A DNA stretch of 46,319 bases from Planctomycetota bacterium. GTDB taxonomy: Bacteria > Planctomycetota > Phycisphaerae > Sedimentisphaerales > Anaerohalosphaeraceae. This document shows, one piece after another, positions 1 through 9,430 of the stretch; the stretch's first letter is position 1, and each line of letters opens with the position of its first letter. The stretch covers positions 1-46,319 of the forward strand of contig VRUI01000035.1 in NCBI GenBank assembly GCA_019456225.1, given 5' to 3'. The translations under genes and the position numbers were made by a program. The notes under the pieces are model-generated. The model was not told where the DNA came from. It did no database searches and saw only the letters and a program-made list of their open reading frames with translations.

Positions 1-76
1 TTTGATCGAGTCGAAAATGGGCATTTTGACATTGAGTGCGTTGCTCAATACGCTCAAAATTCCCGTGAACGGTTAC
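1..76 (+). mobile_element. End of an IS66-like element (repeat copy A)
   Basis: These 76 bases are an exact reverse complement of 30505-30580. Read inwards from position 76 the repeat begins GTAACCG, and IS66-family elements usually begin with GTAA. The second copy sits next to an IS66 TnpC remnant. The copy contains a small hairpin (AAAATG, two bases, CATTTT at 15-28) and an imperfect GAG..CTC hairpin at about 34-55. The window starts inside it, so the rest of the element is not visible. A contig break at a repeat would look the same. Assignment to IS66 is an inference from the terminus and from the neighbour of copy B. Confidence 0.65.
26..54 (+). promoter_or_regulatory. Outward-facing sigma70-like promoter in the IS end
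   Basis: A perfect -35 TTGACA (26-31) is followed after 17 bases by TACGCT (49-54), a weak -10 match. Transcription would run out of the element into thrC, whose ATG is 65 bases past the -10. The identical sequence in copy B (30527-30555, minus strand) points at the sulfatase gene. The spacing is ideal but the -10 is poor, so this is a candidate only. Confidence 0.4.
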
Positions 77-118
77 ATAATTTGAAGCTCCCGTAAATAT
101 CGGACTAAGGTATTTAAC

Positions 119-1468
119 ATGTCAGAAAAATCAGTCGCGTATCAGGAATGTATCAACCCCGATTGCCGGGGGCAGTTCGACTGCGCCCAGACCCTCGTCA
201 AGTGCCCCTCCTGCGGCGATCTCCTGGATATCCGCTACGACTGGGACAAGATAGAAGTTCCCGGCAAGATATCTGATTTCGCCAAACGCTGGGCCACCCG
301 CGACAATCGGCTCGATTTTTCCGGCGTCTGGAGATTCCGCGACCTGCTTTCCTTCTGCCCCGACGAAAGCAAAGTCACAGTCGGAGAAGGACAAACCATA
401 CTCCAGCAAAACGACGCCCTCGCCAAAGCACTGGACATGAAACCCGGCAGCCTGTTTCTGCAATATGAAGGACTCAACCCTTCCGGTTCGTTTAAGGACA
501 ACGGCATGACGGCGGCGTTTAGCCACGCAAAAATGACCGGCGCAAAAGCCAGTGCATGTGCCTCGACCGGCAACACGTCGGCGTCGATGGCCCTCTACGC
601 ACACAGCATCGGCATGAAATGCACCGTCTTTATCGGCTCGGGCCGAATCGCCTACGGAAAGCTCAGCCAGTCGATGGACTACGGCGGACACACCATCCAG
701 ATTCGCGGCGACTTCGACGACTGCATGAAACAGGTGCAGGACGTTTGCGCAAAGCTCGGAATATACCTGGTAAACTCGCTAAACCCATTCCGCCTGGAAG
801 GACAGAAGACCATCATGCTGCGTATAATCGAGCAGCTCGGATGTGATACTCCGGACTGGATCGTATGTCCGGGCGGCAACCTCGGAAACTCAAGCGCGTT
901 CGGCAAGGCATTCATAGAGTTAAAACACCTCGGCCTGATCAACAAGGTCCCGCGGCTAGCCGTAATAAACGCCGCCGGTGCAGACACCCTTTCGTACCTC
1001 TACAATGAAAAAAAACTCCGCTGGAACGAAGGCAGGGTCGACCAGTCAATTATCGACGCCCATTACGCCGACCTTACAGCAAGAAACTACTCGCCGCGAA
1101 CATGCGCTTCGGCAATAGAAATTTCACGCCCGGTAAACCTGAAGAAATGTTTAAGAGCACTGGATTTCTGCAACGGCGTAGTCCTGTCGGTAACCGACGA
1201 GGAGATCAAAGACGCAAAAGCTCAGGTCGGCCTTTACGGACTAGGCTGCGAACCGGCATCTGCGGCATCGATCGCAGGTCTCAAATACCTCCTCGCAGAC
1301 GGAACTGTCACACCGGACGAAAAAGTAGCATGCGTTCTGACGGGCCACCAGCTAAAGGACCCCACCGTAACTGTCAACTATCACAAGGACGAAGAAGGTC
1401 CATTCAGCAATCCGCCGGTAGAAGTAGAAAACGACCTCGACAAAATTATTGAGTTGATGCAGTCATAA
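119..1468 (+). CDS. thrC: Threonine synthase
   Basis: This 449-residue pyridoxal-phosphate enzyme converts O-phosphohomoserine to threonine in the cytoplasm. The N-terminus carries a zinc-ribbon-like segment (CxxxxxCxx pattern with CPSCG near residue 31). The PLP lysine is K126 in the motif [21 protein letters not shown] phosphate-binding loop and a [12 protein letters not shown] loop follow, and a serine/glycine-rich C-terminal half ends in LTGHQLKDP. The length fits the long threonine synthases. The ATG is preceded by AAGG about eight bases upstream. The gene stands alone: the IS66-like end lies 42 bases upstream, and nothing co-directional follows for 325 bases. Confidence 0.93.
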   Translation: MSEKSVAYQECINPDCRGQFDCAQTLVKCPSCGDLLDIRYDWDKIEVPGKISDFAKRWATRDNRLDFSGVWRFRDLLSFCPDESKVTVGEGQTILQQNDALAKALDMKPGSLFLQYEGLNPSGSFKDNGMTAAFSHAKMTGAKASACASTGNTSASMALYAHSIGMKCTVFIGSGRIAYGKLSQSMDYGGHTIQIRGDFDDCMKQVQDVCAKLGIYLVNSLNPFRLEGQKTIMLRIIEQLGCDTPDWIVCPGGNLGNSSAFGKAFIELKHLGLINKVPRLAVINAAGADTLSYLYNEKKLRWNEGRVDQSIIDAHYADLTARNYSPRTCASAIEISRPVNLKKCLRALDFCNGVVLSVTDEEIKDAKAQVGLYGLGCEPASAASIAGLKYLLADGTVTPDEKVACVLTGHQLKDPTVTVNYHKDEEGPFSNPPVEVENDLDKIIELMQS

Positions 1469-1793
1469 CGGCGTTTTAGCGGCACCCTTGGTTTCATCAG
1501 GGCTTAAACACGGTTTCCAGAAAAACGCTCAGTTTTCGCATAGACAAACCCCCGAAAAATGGAACTTTGTGACACCTTTTTGACACACTTTTTAGTTTTG
1601 CGGAATTTTAAATACCTATTGTATCCTGTGAATCCACCTTCCCAAGCCATCTCTTTAATCCTGCAACCTGTCACTGTAAAATAATCATCCATACGAATCA
1701 CTTTTCACTTTTATTTAGACATGACATACTCTAAAATAAATCAAATCACAGATACCTGCAAATAGGAACAATAAAAAATAAGGAGAATGCAAA
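1469..1793. other. Intergenic region after thrC
   Basis: I see no convincing gene, RNA or hairpin terminator in these 325 bases. A 65-codon minus-strand open frame is present but has no recognisable motif. The right end provides an AAGGAGA ribosome binding site for the next gene. Confidence 0.5.
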
Positions 1794-2660
1794 ATGTTCG
1801 ACGACGACAAGTACTACAGACACTCGGGAGTAATTGGTTTAACCGGTCCGATCAATATGACCGTATTCGGCACTATCGCCGCGTTGGTTTTGGGAACCGT
1901 CTATGGTTATGCCATACGCTACATACCTTTTATTTATATCAACTTATTCATAACTCTCGGCTTCGGTGCCGGCGTTGGATATTTTGTCGGCCTGGGAGCA
2001 AAGATCGGCAAGGTTAGAAACACAAAAGCACTACTTGTTTTTGGTTTTATATTTGGATGCTTTGCCGAGTATGTCGGCTGGGTAAGCTGGATATTCGCAA
2101 CTTCAGAACAACAAAGACTCGCACTAATGCCGTCAGAAATATTCGCTGTTCTCCAGTTTCTCGCTGAAGAAGGCGCGTGGGACATATTCGGATGGACCCC
2201 GAAGGGCCTGGCCCTGTATTCTATCTGGACGATAGAGGCGATTATGATCATCGGTATGTCAGCCGGTGTGGCATGGTTCAAACTAACTTCCATCCCCTTC
2301 TGCGAAGAGTGCGAAAAATGGATCGAAGAGAAACACACGATTGGGCCGCTCGACAACATAACCAACCACGATGAGTTGAAGGAGCAATTGGAACGATCCG
2401 ATTACACAATGTTAAACTCACTAAAAAAACAGGAACCAGTAAGCGATGCATATCTCCAAATAGACCTGGTACATTGCCCCGACTGCAACCAGAACCATTA
2501 CCTCACCGTAAAATCAATCGTAACAACCACAGATTCCGACAAAAAGGAAAAGACAGATGTAGACAACATAATAGAAAACCTGATAATAACCCCAGACCAG
2601 CACAATACAATAAAAGAGCAGTATATGCATACAACTGAAACACAACCTCAAGTTAATTAG
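1794..2660 (+). CDS. Membrane protein with two cytosolic CxxC pairs, unknown function
   Basis: I do not recognise a family for this 288-residue protein. About four hydrophobic segments are visible (roughly residues 20-42, 46-70, 79-101 and 140-162). A soluble C-terminal tail follows with two CxxC pairs, C170-C173 (PFCEECEKW) and C228-C231 (HCPDCNQNHY). These could bind one zinc ion as a ribbon; that is an inference. AAGGAGA lies at ideal distance from this ATG, which favours it over the overlapping upstream ATG in another frame. The next membrane protein gene follows after nine bases with its own AGGAGA site, so the two are probably co-transcribed. Confidence 0.75.
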   Translation: MFDDDKYYRHSGVIGLTGPINMTVFGTIAALVLGTVYGYAIRYIPFIYINLFITLGFGAGVGYFVGLGAKIGKVRNTKALLVFGFIFGCFAEYVGWVSWIFATSEQQRLALMPSEIFAVLQFLAEEGAWDIFGWTPKGLALYSIWTIEAIMIIGMSAGVAWFKLTSIPFCEECEKWIEEKHTIGPLDNITNHDELKEQLERSDYTMLNSLKKQEPVSDAYLQIDLVHCPDCNQNHYLTVKSIVTTTDSDKKEKTDVDNIIENLIITPDQHNTIKEQYMHTTETQPQVN

Positions 2661-2669
2661 GAGAAAACA

Positions 2670-3269
2670 ATGAATTCATTTTTCCCGTTCATATTCGTCG
2701 CAATGTCGTTCTTTTTTTTATTCATTGGAATAAAGGTGGTACTTTCGAAAAAACCGCTTTTCATACCTTCGAGATACTTCTTCGTCTTCATGGTTTTGGC
2801 ATTTTCACCCGTACTCATCAATAGCTTTACTATGTTCTCTAAGGAAATGTCGGGCAGCATAAAGATAATGTTCTATATATCTCCGCTAATAATTATTTCT
2901 ATCCTGGTATTCCAATGGTTCCTGATGAAGGGCTACATGGCGATTGGCATTTCGGATGATTCCTTCCGCCAGGCGCTGCACTTTTCTCTAACCAAAAATA
3001 ACCTGCCGTTTGAAGAACAGCTCTCGACGATAACCCTGACATCGATCGATGCAAATCTGCAAGTTGCAATACAGTCCTGGGTAGGAACCGGCCAGATAAA
3101 GTTCAAAAAATCAGGTGACCCAAAAATATTATCGGAAATTGTGACGGGAATAAACCAATATTACTCAGAAAACGACATTAAGCCAAACAACATCACCGCA
3201 GTTTTCTATATAGTAACCGGAATTTTAATGCTGGCACTAGCAGCAGTTACATTTAACATGATAAACTAA
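2670..3269 (+). CDS. Small membrane protein, unknown function
   Basis: This 199-residue protein has three hydrophobic segments in the first 95 residues, a soluble stretch of about 80 residues rich in polar residues, and a C-terminal membrane anchor (VFYIVTGILMLALAAVTF). I recognise no family or catalytic motif. It starts nine bases after the upstream zinc-pair membrane protein and has a strong AGGAGA site, so the two very likely form an operon. Because it has a soluble insert between membrane segments, a partner or accessory role with the upstream protein is possible but not shown. Confidence 0.72.
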   Translation: MNSFFPFIFVAMSFFFLFIGIKVVLSKKPLFIPSRYFFVFMVLAFSPVLINSFTMFSKEMSGSIKIMFYISPLIIISILVFQWFLMKGYMAIGISDDSFRQALHFSLTKNNLPFEEQLSTITLTSIDANLQVAIQSWVGTGQIKFKKSGDPKILSEIVTGINQYYSENDIKPNNITAVFYIVTGILMLALAAVTFNMIN

Positions 3270-3303
3270 ACCAACCAACACTCTTCCGACAACAACCCGA
3301 TGC

Positions 3304-3726
3304 ATGTTATACAATCCAAATAAACAGAAGTTTATCATATTTATCGCATTGACTGTGGTTACTATATTGTGCGGGCTTGCTTCGCGATCTTCGTATGTTT
3401 CGTTGCCGGTTTTTGTTTCTGATTATGCCGGCGATACTTTGTGGGCTATGATGGTGTTTTGGTGTTTTTGTATTGTCGCGCCGCGGGCAAAGACGTGGAT
3501 TGTATCGCTAGCTGCCATCGCGTTTTCGTATGGGATAGAGTTCTCTCAATTCTACCACGCACCGTGGATAGAGAGCCTTAGACAAACTACTTTAGGCGGT
3601 TTGATATTTGGGTTTGGATTTAAGTTCAGCGATCTGATATGCTATACTACAGGAATACTGCTAGCGGCGATTATTCACTACATCCTGACGAAAAACCAAA
3701 GTCAACAACCAATATCGCCGAAATAA
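3304..3726 (+). CDS. DUF2809 family membrane protein
   Basis: This 140-residue protein has four predicted membrane helices. Family-typical motifs are visible: GLASRSS near residue 25, VSDYAGDTLWAMMVF, IEFSQFYHAPWIESLRQTTLGG and the final FSDLICYTTGI. These match the DUF2809 family, whose function is not known. The length is normal for the family. No strong ribosome binding site is visible before the ATG. An in-frame ATG two codons earlier (3298) would not change the assignment. It lies 34 bases after the preceding membrane gene. Confidence 0.85.
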   Translation: MLYNPNKQKFIIFIALTVVTILCGLASRSSYVSLPVFVSDYAGDTLWAMMVFWCFCIVAPRAKTWIVSLAAIAFSYGIEFSQFYHAPWIESLRQTTLGGLIFGFGFKFSDLICYTTGILLAAIIHYILTKNQSQQPISPK

Positions 3727-3759
3727 GTAGAGATTAAATATTTCGACGGAAAATCGCAG

Positions 3760-5040
3760 ATGCCTTTAATACGTTACAAAATAAGCACTTACAAATGCAG
3801 TATGGTCATATTACTGTCGCTGGCCTGCATGTCAGCAATGTGCACCGCTGCCGGGATAACTATCCCCAAGCCGATTGTTAACACTGTCAGCTATACGTTT
3901 AGCGGCGGCGATATCGTAAAGTGGTCCGAAAGAAAGATCGCAGACAGCCTTTGCCGGATCAGCCCGGCCATCGCCGGGCCGGTAAAGGCCGAGTTCAACT
4001 TCCACAGGGTCACTGCCGATTTTTCGGGCACCGGTACGATCGAAGTTAGTCTCGGGTATTCGACGTCCAACAATATCTATGAAATGATCGAAAAAAAACA
4101 CCTCCATTCGACTTTTAGAAAACTGCAACCCGACAAGGAAGTAATGATCACCAGCCCGTATAAGGGGCAGCGGTTCGCCTGGGTTATCGTCAGGATGAGC
4201 GGTAAAGTTGCGATCAGGAATATTAAATACAACTGTCGCCAGAGCAGAAATACGCTTTATGGGCATGTAGGAGCAGTTTTCCAGTTCGCCGGCGCGAAAT
4301 TACCTTACCGGTTGATGTACCCGAAAAATTACGATCCGAGGAAATCTTATCCTCTTGTTGTTTCGGTATCGGGCTCCGGTGGTGTTGGCAGCGACAACTC
4401 CAGGAGCATGGAGATGATCACGCTGGCGAGGTACCTTTATACGCAGTATTACCACGATAAGGGCCTTGAGTGCTTTAGTTTGGTGCCTCAGATACCACCG
4501 AATAAATCTATACCATCGCCGTTTTGGCCTAAGGGGAAAATGGGGGCGCCGACTGATTTTCATCCTGACTGGGCGGCGGTTAATGCCGGTGGGTGGTTTA
4601 CCGCGGCAAGTATCAAGCTGATAAAAGAGCTTGCCGTTAGTAGTGAGATAAATATAGATATCAACCGGATTTACATGACGGGATTTTCTTATGGCGGCAA
4701 AGCCTGCTGGGAGTTTTTAAAGGCCGATCCGGTTATATTTGCCGCGGCTGCCAGTGGCGGCGGATGGCCGGTTGGGAGAGCTTATTCTGAGCCCAGGGGG
4801 AAATTTCTGGAGCGGCTCAAACTGGAAATTTCGCTTTATAAGGCGGTTCCGGTGTTTATTTTTGCCGGTGGAGCAGACAAAATGCGGTTCGGCAGTGCAG
4901 CGGTGAATAAGGAAATCCTGGCCCAGGGTGGAAAAACACGCTATAGCGAATATAAGGGAGCAGGTCATGTAGCCGCAGCAGGTAAAGGATGGGGAGATAT
5001 TGAAAATATCAGGTGGCTTTTTCGGCAGAAAAGACGCTAA
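3760..5040 (+). CDS. Secreted alpha/beta-hydrolase esterase (PHB-depolymerase/CE1-like)
   Basis: A signal-peptide-like hydrophobic stretch (about residues 12-32) precedes a beta-rich region of about 130 residues and then an alpha/beta-hydrolase domain (about 175-426). The catalytic triad can be read directly: nucleophile S310 in GFSYGGK, D373 in AGGADKM and H403 in GAGHVAA. The oxyanion region is VSVSGSGGVGSD. This organisation resembles the secreted poly(3-hydroxybutyrate) depolymerase and feruloyl-esterase-like enzymes often found with polysaccharide degradation genes. The natural substrate cannot be read from the sequence. Nearby rhamnosidase genes suggest an ester on a plant or algal polysaccharide, which is an inference. 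Confidence 0.8.
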   Translation: MPLIRYKISTYKCSMVILLSLACMSAMCTAAGITIPKPIVNTVSYTFSGGDIVKWSERKIADSLCRISPAIAGPVKAEFNFHRVTADFSGTGTIEVSLGYSTSNNIYEMIEKKHLHSTFRKLQPDKEVMITSPYKGQRFAWVIVRMSGKVAIRNIKYNCRQSRNTLYGHVGAVFQFAGAKLPYRLMYPKNYDPRKSYPLVVSVSGSGGVGSDNSRSMEMITLARYLYTQYYHDKGLECFSLVPQIPPNKSIPSPFWPKGKMGAPTDFHPDWAAVNAGGWFTAASIKLIKELAVSSEINIDINRIYMTGFSYGGKACWEFLKADPVIFAAAASGGGWPVGRAYSEPRGKFLERLKLEISLYKAVPVFIFAGGADKMRFGSAAVNKEILAQGGKTRYSEYKGAGHVAAAGKGWGDIENIRWLFRQKRR

Positions 5041-5100
5041 CAACAGCATTTTTGGTCACTCAAACCGCGAAGTTGAAAGATTGCAGCAGGAAAAACCACT

Positions 5101-5317
5101 ATGAACAGACGTGAAATTAATGGCAACTTTACGCGGTGAGCCTGTGGACCGGCCGGCGGTATCGTTTTATGAACTCAACGGTCTGGACGAGGATTATAAT
5201 GACCCAGACCCGTTCAATATTTATAATGATCCGTCGTGGAAACCTCTTATCGATTTAACCAAAGACCATACTGACCGTATAGTTATGCGTTCTGTGCCCT
5301 TTATCACTGAAAAGTAA
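5101..5317 (+). pseudogene. Fragment of a uroporphyrinogen-decarboxylase-family methyltransferase gene
   Basis: The translation LMATLRGEPVDRPAVSFYE resembles the N-terminus of UROD/MtaA-family proteins, which are usually about 340 residues long. Only about 70 residues remain before a TAA stop. The start is also broken: ATG AAC AGA CGT GAA (5101-5115) reads the expected start MNRRE, but the rest is in the next frame, so one extra base after 5115 separates them. No further homologous sequence follows before the SYLF gene. A decayed remnant is the simplest reading. Confidence 0.6.
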
Positions 5318-5482
5318 AGTACTCCCCGTTGTCAAGACCAAAAAAACTTTTTTATAAGGTGGGTTTTGGGCTTATTATGAATTTGGGTATTTGGCCGCAG
5401 TGTTTTAATGTTCATTTGCCGAATATGCCGATACTTGTTATTGGAAATGCTGTTAATTATTAACTTTTTAGGAGTTTGAATT

Positions 5483-6055
5483 ATGAAAAAAATGGTTCTT
5501 GTGACTTTATTACTGGTGCCTGCTGCTTTTAGTGTTTGCGGTTGCAGTTCTGCCAAGGGAAAAACGCCTCTGGAAAAGAAACAAAGTATTGCTGAACTTC
5601 ACGAAGAGATCATCGGCAAGATGGCTGCCAAATACCCGGATATCCAGCAAAAAGTGGAAGAATCGCCTGGTTATGGCGTATTCAGCAATGTGAATGTTAA
5701 CCTGCTTATCGCCAGCGTCGGCAATGGTTTTGGTATGGTGGTAGACAACAAAACCCAAAAAAAGACATACATGAAAATGGGCCTTCTCGGAGTTGGACTT
5801 GGTTTGGGTGTTAAAGATTTTCGACAGTTGATAATCTTCAAAACTACCGATGCAATGAACACTTTTGTTGAAAAGGGCTGGGAAGTCGGAGCCCATGCCG
5901 ATGCCTCGGCTAAAGCAGGCGAAAAAGGCGGTGCGGCAAACACCGCCGGCGATATTTCCAGCGGGATGGAAATATACCAGGTGACCGAAAGCGGACTCGC
6001 CCTTCAGGCGACTATCACTGCGGCTAAATACTGGAAAGATAAGAAACTTAATTGA
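5483..6055 (+). CDS. SYLF-domain (Ysc84-like) lipoprotein
   Basis: The N-terminus has a lipoprotein-type signal with a VCGC lipobox at about residues 18-21, so the mature protein is probably anchored to a membrane. Residues about 35-185 match the SYLF domain, a lipid-binding fold: PGYGVFSNVNVNLLIASVGNGFGMVVDN, then VGLGLGVKDFRQLIIFKT, then WEVGAHADASAKAGEKGG. An AGGAG site sits ahead of the ATG. Bacterial members are small exported proteins without a firmly assigned reaction. The gene converges on the minus-strand sulfatase remnant. Confidence 0.85.
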   Translation: MKKMVLVTLLLVPAAFSVCGCSSAKGKTPLEKKQSIAELHEEIIGKMAAKYPDIQQKVEESPGYGVFSNVNVNLLIASVGNGFGMVVDNKTQKKTYMKMGLLGVGLGLGVKDFRQLIIFKTTDAMNTFVEKGWEVGAHADASAKAGEKGGAANTAGDISSGMEIYQVTESGLALQATITAAKYWKDKKLN

Positions 6056-6100
6056 GCTATTAGCGATTAGCAATAAGCACTTACTTAGCTTTAAAATCGA

Positions 6101-6547
6101 TCAAAACCGGCGGTATTTCCTGCCGATCCGTCGGCCCTCGGTTTCGGAAACCTTGCCCAGCGGGCGTGCGCCTGCGCCTCTGGTTCCCTTGTCACCAAGA
6201 TCTCGGCGCGCCTGCTCCAGCAGTTTTTCCAAACGCTGACGCACTTGCCGATGCTGTTTACTGCAATCGATCCTTTCACCGATATCCGTCTGAAGATTGT
6301 ACAGCGCCCATTTTCCGTTCCTTGCGAGATGGAGCTTCCATGGTCCTGAACGCACGCCCGTCAGGGTCGCCGAGGTATCATTGCCCTTCTGGAATTTGCC
6401 ATAGCTGCCCCTATAGTAGTAATAGGCTTGATGAGGCGTTTTCGCACCCGCCTCGGTCATCAGCGACAATATATCCTTTCCGTCGATCACGCGATCGATC
6501 GGCATATCACTTCCGATGAGCCGGGCGAAGGTCTGGAAAATATTGTT
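6101..6547 (-). pseudogene. C-terminal fragment of a secreted sulfatase
   Basis: This frame encodes only the last ~145 residues of a type I sulfatase: NIFQTFARLIGSDMPIDRVIDGKDI, then YYYYRGSYGKFQKG, then GPWKLHLARNGKWALYNLQTDIGERID. The first of these is a variant of the usual PT.AxLAGA..P.DR.IDG segment. The catalytic half with the formylglycine site is missing. A stop codon lies in frame at about 6560, immediately after the end of the neighbouring cytochrome gene. Translation from the internal ATG at 6505 would give 134 residues without an active site. It is probably a deletion remnant of a sulfatase once co-transcribed with the upstream cytochrome gene. Confidence 0.7.
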
Positions 6548-6575
6548 AAGAAAACATTCTCAGCAATTTGGTATA

Positions 6576-9398
6576 TTATTGCGAAAGGACCGGTTTTTGT
6601 ATGCTAACAGTTACGCGGGATGGTCGGGATCGTTTGTCCTTGCCGGCGACTACCAGGGCATAGTGATTACTGCCGGCCGCCGGTGTTTTGTCTATTACTT
6701 TCGATAGCTCGGTTTCGGCGATCAGGGTTGTCTCTCCGCCACGGTTAAAGTTTTTGGTTTGCGAACGATATATCTGATAAGTCAAACCTATAATACGTGC
6801 CGAACGCTTCCATTGGAGGGTTACTGCGCCGGCATCGTCTACGTAACCTTTCAGTTCAGGAGCCTGATCGGGGACGGTTGGCGGAACCATCATGCGGCTT
6901 TTTCCGGCGATAAGTTCGGCGCCGGGCATATCAACGCGCGGACTTTGCAGTGCGGCTTTGTGTCCATTGACAATGATGCTCAGCATTTCCTGCCAGAGCG
7001 GATTATCCGTCGACGCAAATGTCACTTGCTCCTTGCCGCCATCTTGCAAACGCGGTCTGGGTTTCGCTGCATATGCCGACAGTGGTCTTACAGCATGCTG
7101 GTATCCGCCCTTCAACAGGTTAATTCGGTTTCGCTTTGGATCTGTCTTATGATTTCGACAAATACCAAGACCGAGACCTTTTTTGGCTTTTGCGAGAGGC
7201 GCACGGAGGATCCTGCTAAATTCTGGTTTCTCCAGATTTATCCAGTCGCCTGCAAAGTGCTTATCGTGGCAACTGTAACACTTCGCCTTGCCCATAACAT
7301 GCGTCAACTCTTTGCGTGTTTGCGCCCATGCCTTCAGATTCGGGCCAGAGGCTGTATAATCCCATGTACCGAAATACAGGCCATTGGAGTCGATCCAGGC
7401 CATGACCATATCACGTTCGGTCTCGGTAAGATTTTTGATCCTGCCTTTGTGCCCGCTTGCGATGACTTTGGCCAGCGGAGCGATCGCCGAACCGTAACTT
7501 TTCGGAGGGAAAAGAGGCACCGAGTAATGAGCCGTCCCGTTCATGCAGTCGATACCCGCGGTGTAGTACGGAATAAGCTGCGTGTGCCGCCTATCGACGA
7601 GGTTTTCGTAGCTGTTATTGAAAAACGTTGTCCACCCGCCGGTAAGGTCAAGACGGCCGTTAAAACCTTTCTCTCCGCCGTGACATTTGACACAGTGCTT
7701 ATCCCAGATCGGCTGAACCAAGGTCGAATAATCCATATACCCCGAACCCCACGATTCCGGCTTGGGTTTAGCCGGCCCTTTTTTCAGGGCCATCGTATTC
7801 GGGATCGGTTTCAGCGATGTCGGAGCGTTTGTCTTTTTCTCATGACAGCCGATACACGAACGGGTCGTCCCCGGTGCGGCTTGTATAAACGTTCGCATGC
7901 TCTGGAGCAGGCGTTTGTCTTTGTCGAGCACCTGAAAGAAAATCGCCCGTCCCGAAGGAGCCTCAAAGTATATAGAACCGTCTTCATGGATCGGAACCAT
8001 ACCATGGTAGATTTTCGCGCTGAATGCAAGCGCCGCACTGATAGAGAATGTCTGGTTGTAGATATTGCTACCCGGAGATTTACTGACTCGTGAGGACTCT
8101 TCAATAACCCTGAGCCATTTTGCCTCACCGGGTTTAACCCCTTTCAGTCCATCGTAAACATTCTGAACATAAAACTTACCCGTAGTTTTAGTCCGGTCGA
8201 CAAACTGCGGCATCGTTCTGGCTTTGCGCGTCTTTATAAGCATGGGAGCATGCAGACTGATATCAGGATCCGACAAAAGCGTTACTCGCTCGCCCTTGCG
8301 GTTCATCATCATAATAGAGTTACGTTTGGCCCCTTTGCCGCGTCCGCTGTAAAGAACTACGTCCTTGCTTAGCGGATAAGGTTCGCAGGAATTACCCCGG
8401 TCAAAAGTGGGGTCTTTTTTGTTTTCAAAATTAAAGATCGCCGCCTTATCATTTTTCCCCACAAACGGGTCTATCATGGCAATCGTACCTCTTGGCGAGG
8501 CATTATGTTTTGTCATAGTCCCAATGATCAACCCTGTTCCCGGCACCGGACGAGGGTCCAGAATTGCCTCTGGAAAAACCATGTTGTTGCCGTACATCGC
8601 CGTTTCGTTGGAACCGTCCGGGTATACCGTCCAGAGCGACTGAACGGTCAAAGCGGTCTTGTCAATGTATTCCCAACGCCCGTAAATGATACGCCCGTCC
8701 GGCAGGATCATAGGATCAAACTCGGTCTCGGAATTCACCGAGATTGGGTGAATGTCACTGCCGTCTGCATTCATAACATGCAATACGCTAACACCTTCGT
8801 CGGCACATGGAACGAGACCAGCAGGTCGAGTCGAAAGAAAAACGATACGCCCGTCCGGCATATAGGTCGGCGACAGGTCGTGTATACCGTGCTTGCGGCC
8901 TTTGTAGGCGGCAAGGCACGGTGTCGGGTCGGTAACCTGGCGAAGATTCTTACCGTCAATATCAATCTCATAGATCATGGTACTGCCTTTGGGCGAGTCC
9001 TTATAACAGAAGATGATCTTGCTGCAGTCAAATGAAATATCCGGGTGCGTATATACTCCGTTACCAAGCGTTCCTTCGCTTTTGCCGTCTATAACGGTAC
9101 GTACTTTCCACTGATCGCGAGGCGCCGATGGATTTTTAAGGATATAAATCCCCCCGATACCGGCGCCGTTGCCCTTGTCATGGGCAGGCCACTTGTAAAA
9201 GGTGTCGTAGATGTGAATGCCTGTGTAAGAATACCGCTTGATAAAAAGCAAAGGCGCGTCCAGTTGAGAGGTAAAGCGTTGCTCAAGCTTGCCGGCTGAG
9301 TCACTTTTTTTACCATCGGCGTAAGCAACCGATAGCATCGCAAATAACAGAACAACTAAAAGAATGAGTTGACGAAGGTTTCTTTTAAACTGAAGCAT
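6576..9398 (-). CDS. Exported HzsA-like c-type cytochrome with propeller and fibronectin-like tail
   Basis: This 940-residue protein has an N-terminal signal peptide (about residues 8-27). A TolB/PD40-like beta-propeller follows, with repeated SPTYMPDGRIVFLSTR and ILPDGRIIYGRWEYID units. Three haem-attachment motifs come next: C515-IGCH, C569-VKCH and C707-YSCH. The C-terminal ~95 residues look like a fibronectin type III domain. The propeller plus CxxCH arrangement resembles the alpha subunit of anammox hydrazine synthase and its many planctomycete relatives, whose role outside anammox is not established. It would act outside the cytoplasmic membrane. AAGGGAAG precedes the ATG. It is separated from the upstream Gfo/Idh/MocA gene by a terminator, and a sulfatase fragment follows directly. 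Confidence 0.8.
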   Translation of the reverse strand: MLQFKRNLRQLILLVVLLFAMLSVAYADGKKSDSAGKLEQRFTSQLDAPLLFIKRYSYTGIHIYDTFYKWPAHDKGNGAGIGGIYILKNPSAPRDQWKVRTVIDGKSEGTLGNGVYTHPDISFDCSKIIFCYKDSPKGSTMIYEIDIDGKNLRQVTDPTPCLAAYKGRKHGIHDLSPTYMPDGRIVFLSTRPAGLVPCADEGVSVLHVMNADGSDIHPISVNSETEFDPMILPDGRIIYGRWEYIDKTALTVQSLWTVYPDGSNETAMYGNNMVFPEAILDPRPVPGTGLIIGTMTKHNASPRGTIAMIDPFVGKNDKAAIFNFENKKDPTFDRGNSCEPYPLSKDVVLYSGRGKGAKRNSIMMMNRKGERVTLLSDPDISLHAPMLIKTRKARTMPQFVDRTKTTGKFYVQNVYDGLKGVKPGEAKWLRVIEESSRVSKSPGSNIYNQTFSISAALAFSAKIYHGMVPIHEDGSIYFEAPSGRAIFFQVLDKDKRLLQSMRTFIQAAPGTTRSCIGCHEKKTNAPTSLKPIPNTMALKKGPAKPKPESWGSGYMDYSTLVQPIWDKHCVKCHGGEKGFNGRLDLTGGWTTFFNNSYENLVDRRHTQLIPYYTAGIDCMNGTAHYSVPLFPPKSYGSAIAPLAKVIASGHKGRIKNLTETERDMVMAWIDSNGLYFGTWDYTASGPNLKAWAQTRKELTHVMGKAKCYSCHDKHFAGDWINLEKPEFSRILRAPLAKAKKGLGLGICRNHKTDPKRNRINLLKGGYQHAVRPLSAYAAKPRPRLQDGGKEQVTFASTDNPLWQEMLSIIVNGHKAALQSPRVDMPGAELIAGKSRMMVPPTVPDQAPELKGYVDDAGAVTLQWKRSARIIGLTYQIYRSQTKNFNRGGETTLIAETELSKVIDKTPAAGSNHYALVVAGKDKRSRPSRVTVSIQKPVLSQ

Positions 9399-9430
9399 AT
9401 TCTTCCCTTTACCGCTTACTAATCACAAAA

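Noticed and set aside
1504-1701. 65-codon minus-strand gene after thrC
   Set aside because: No ribosome binding site, signal or motif. The start at the right end is not supported.
6759-8093. Long open frame (444 codons) on the plus strand
   Set aside because: It lies entirely antisense to the HzsA-like gene, has no domain-like motifs and no ribosome binding site. It is a shadow of the codon bias of the opposite strand.
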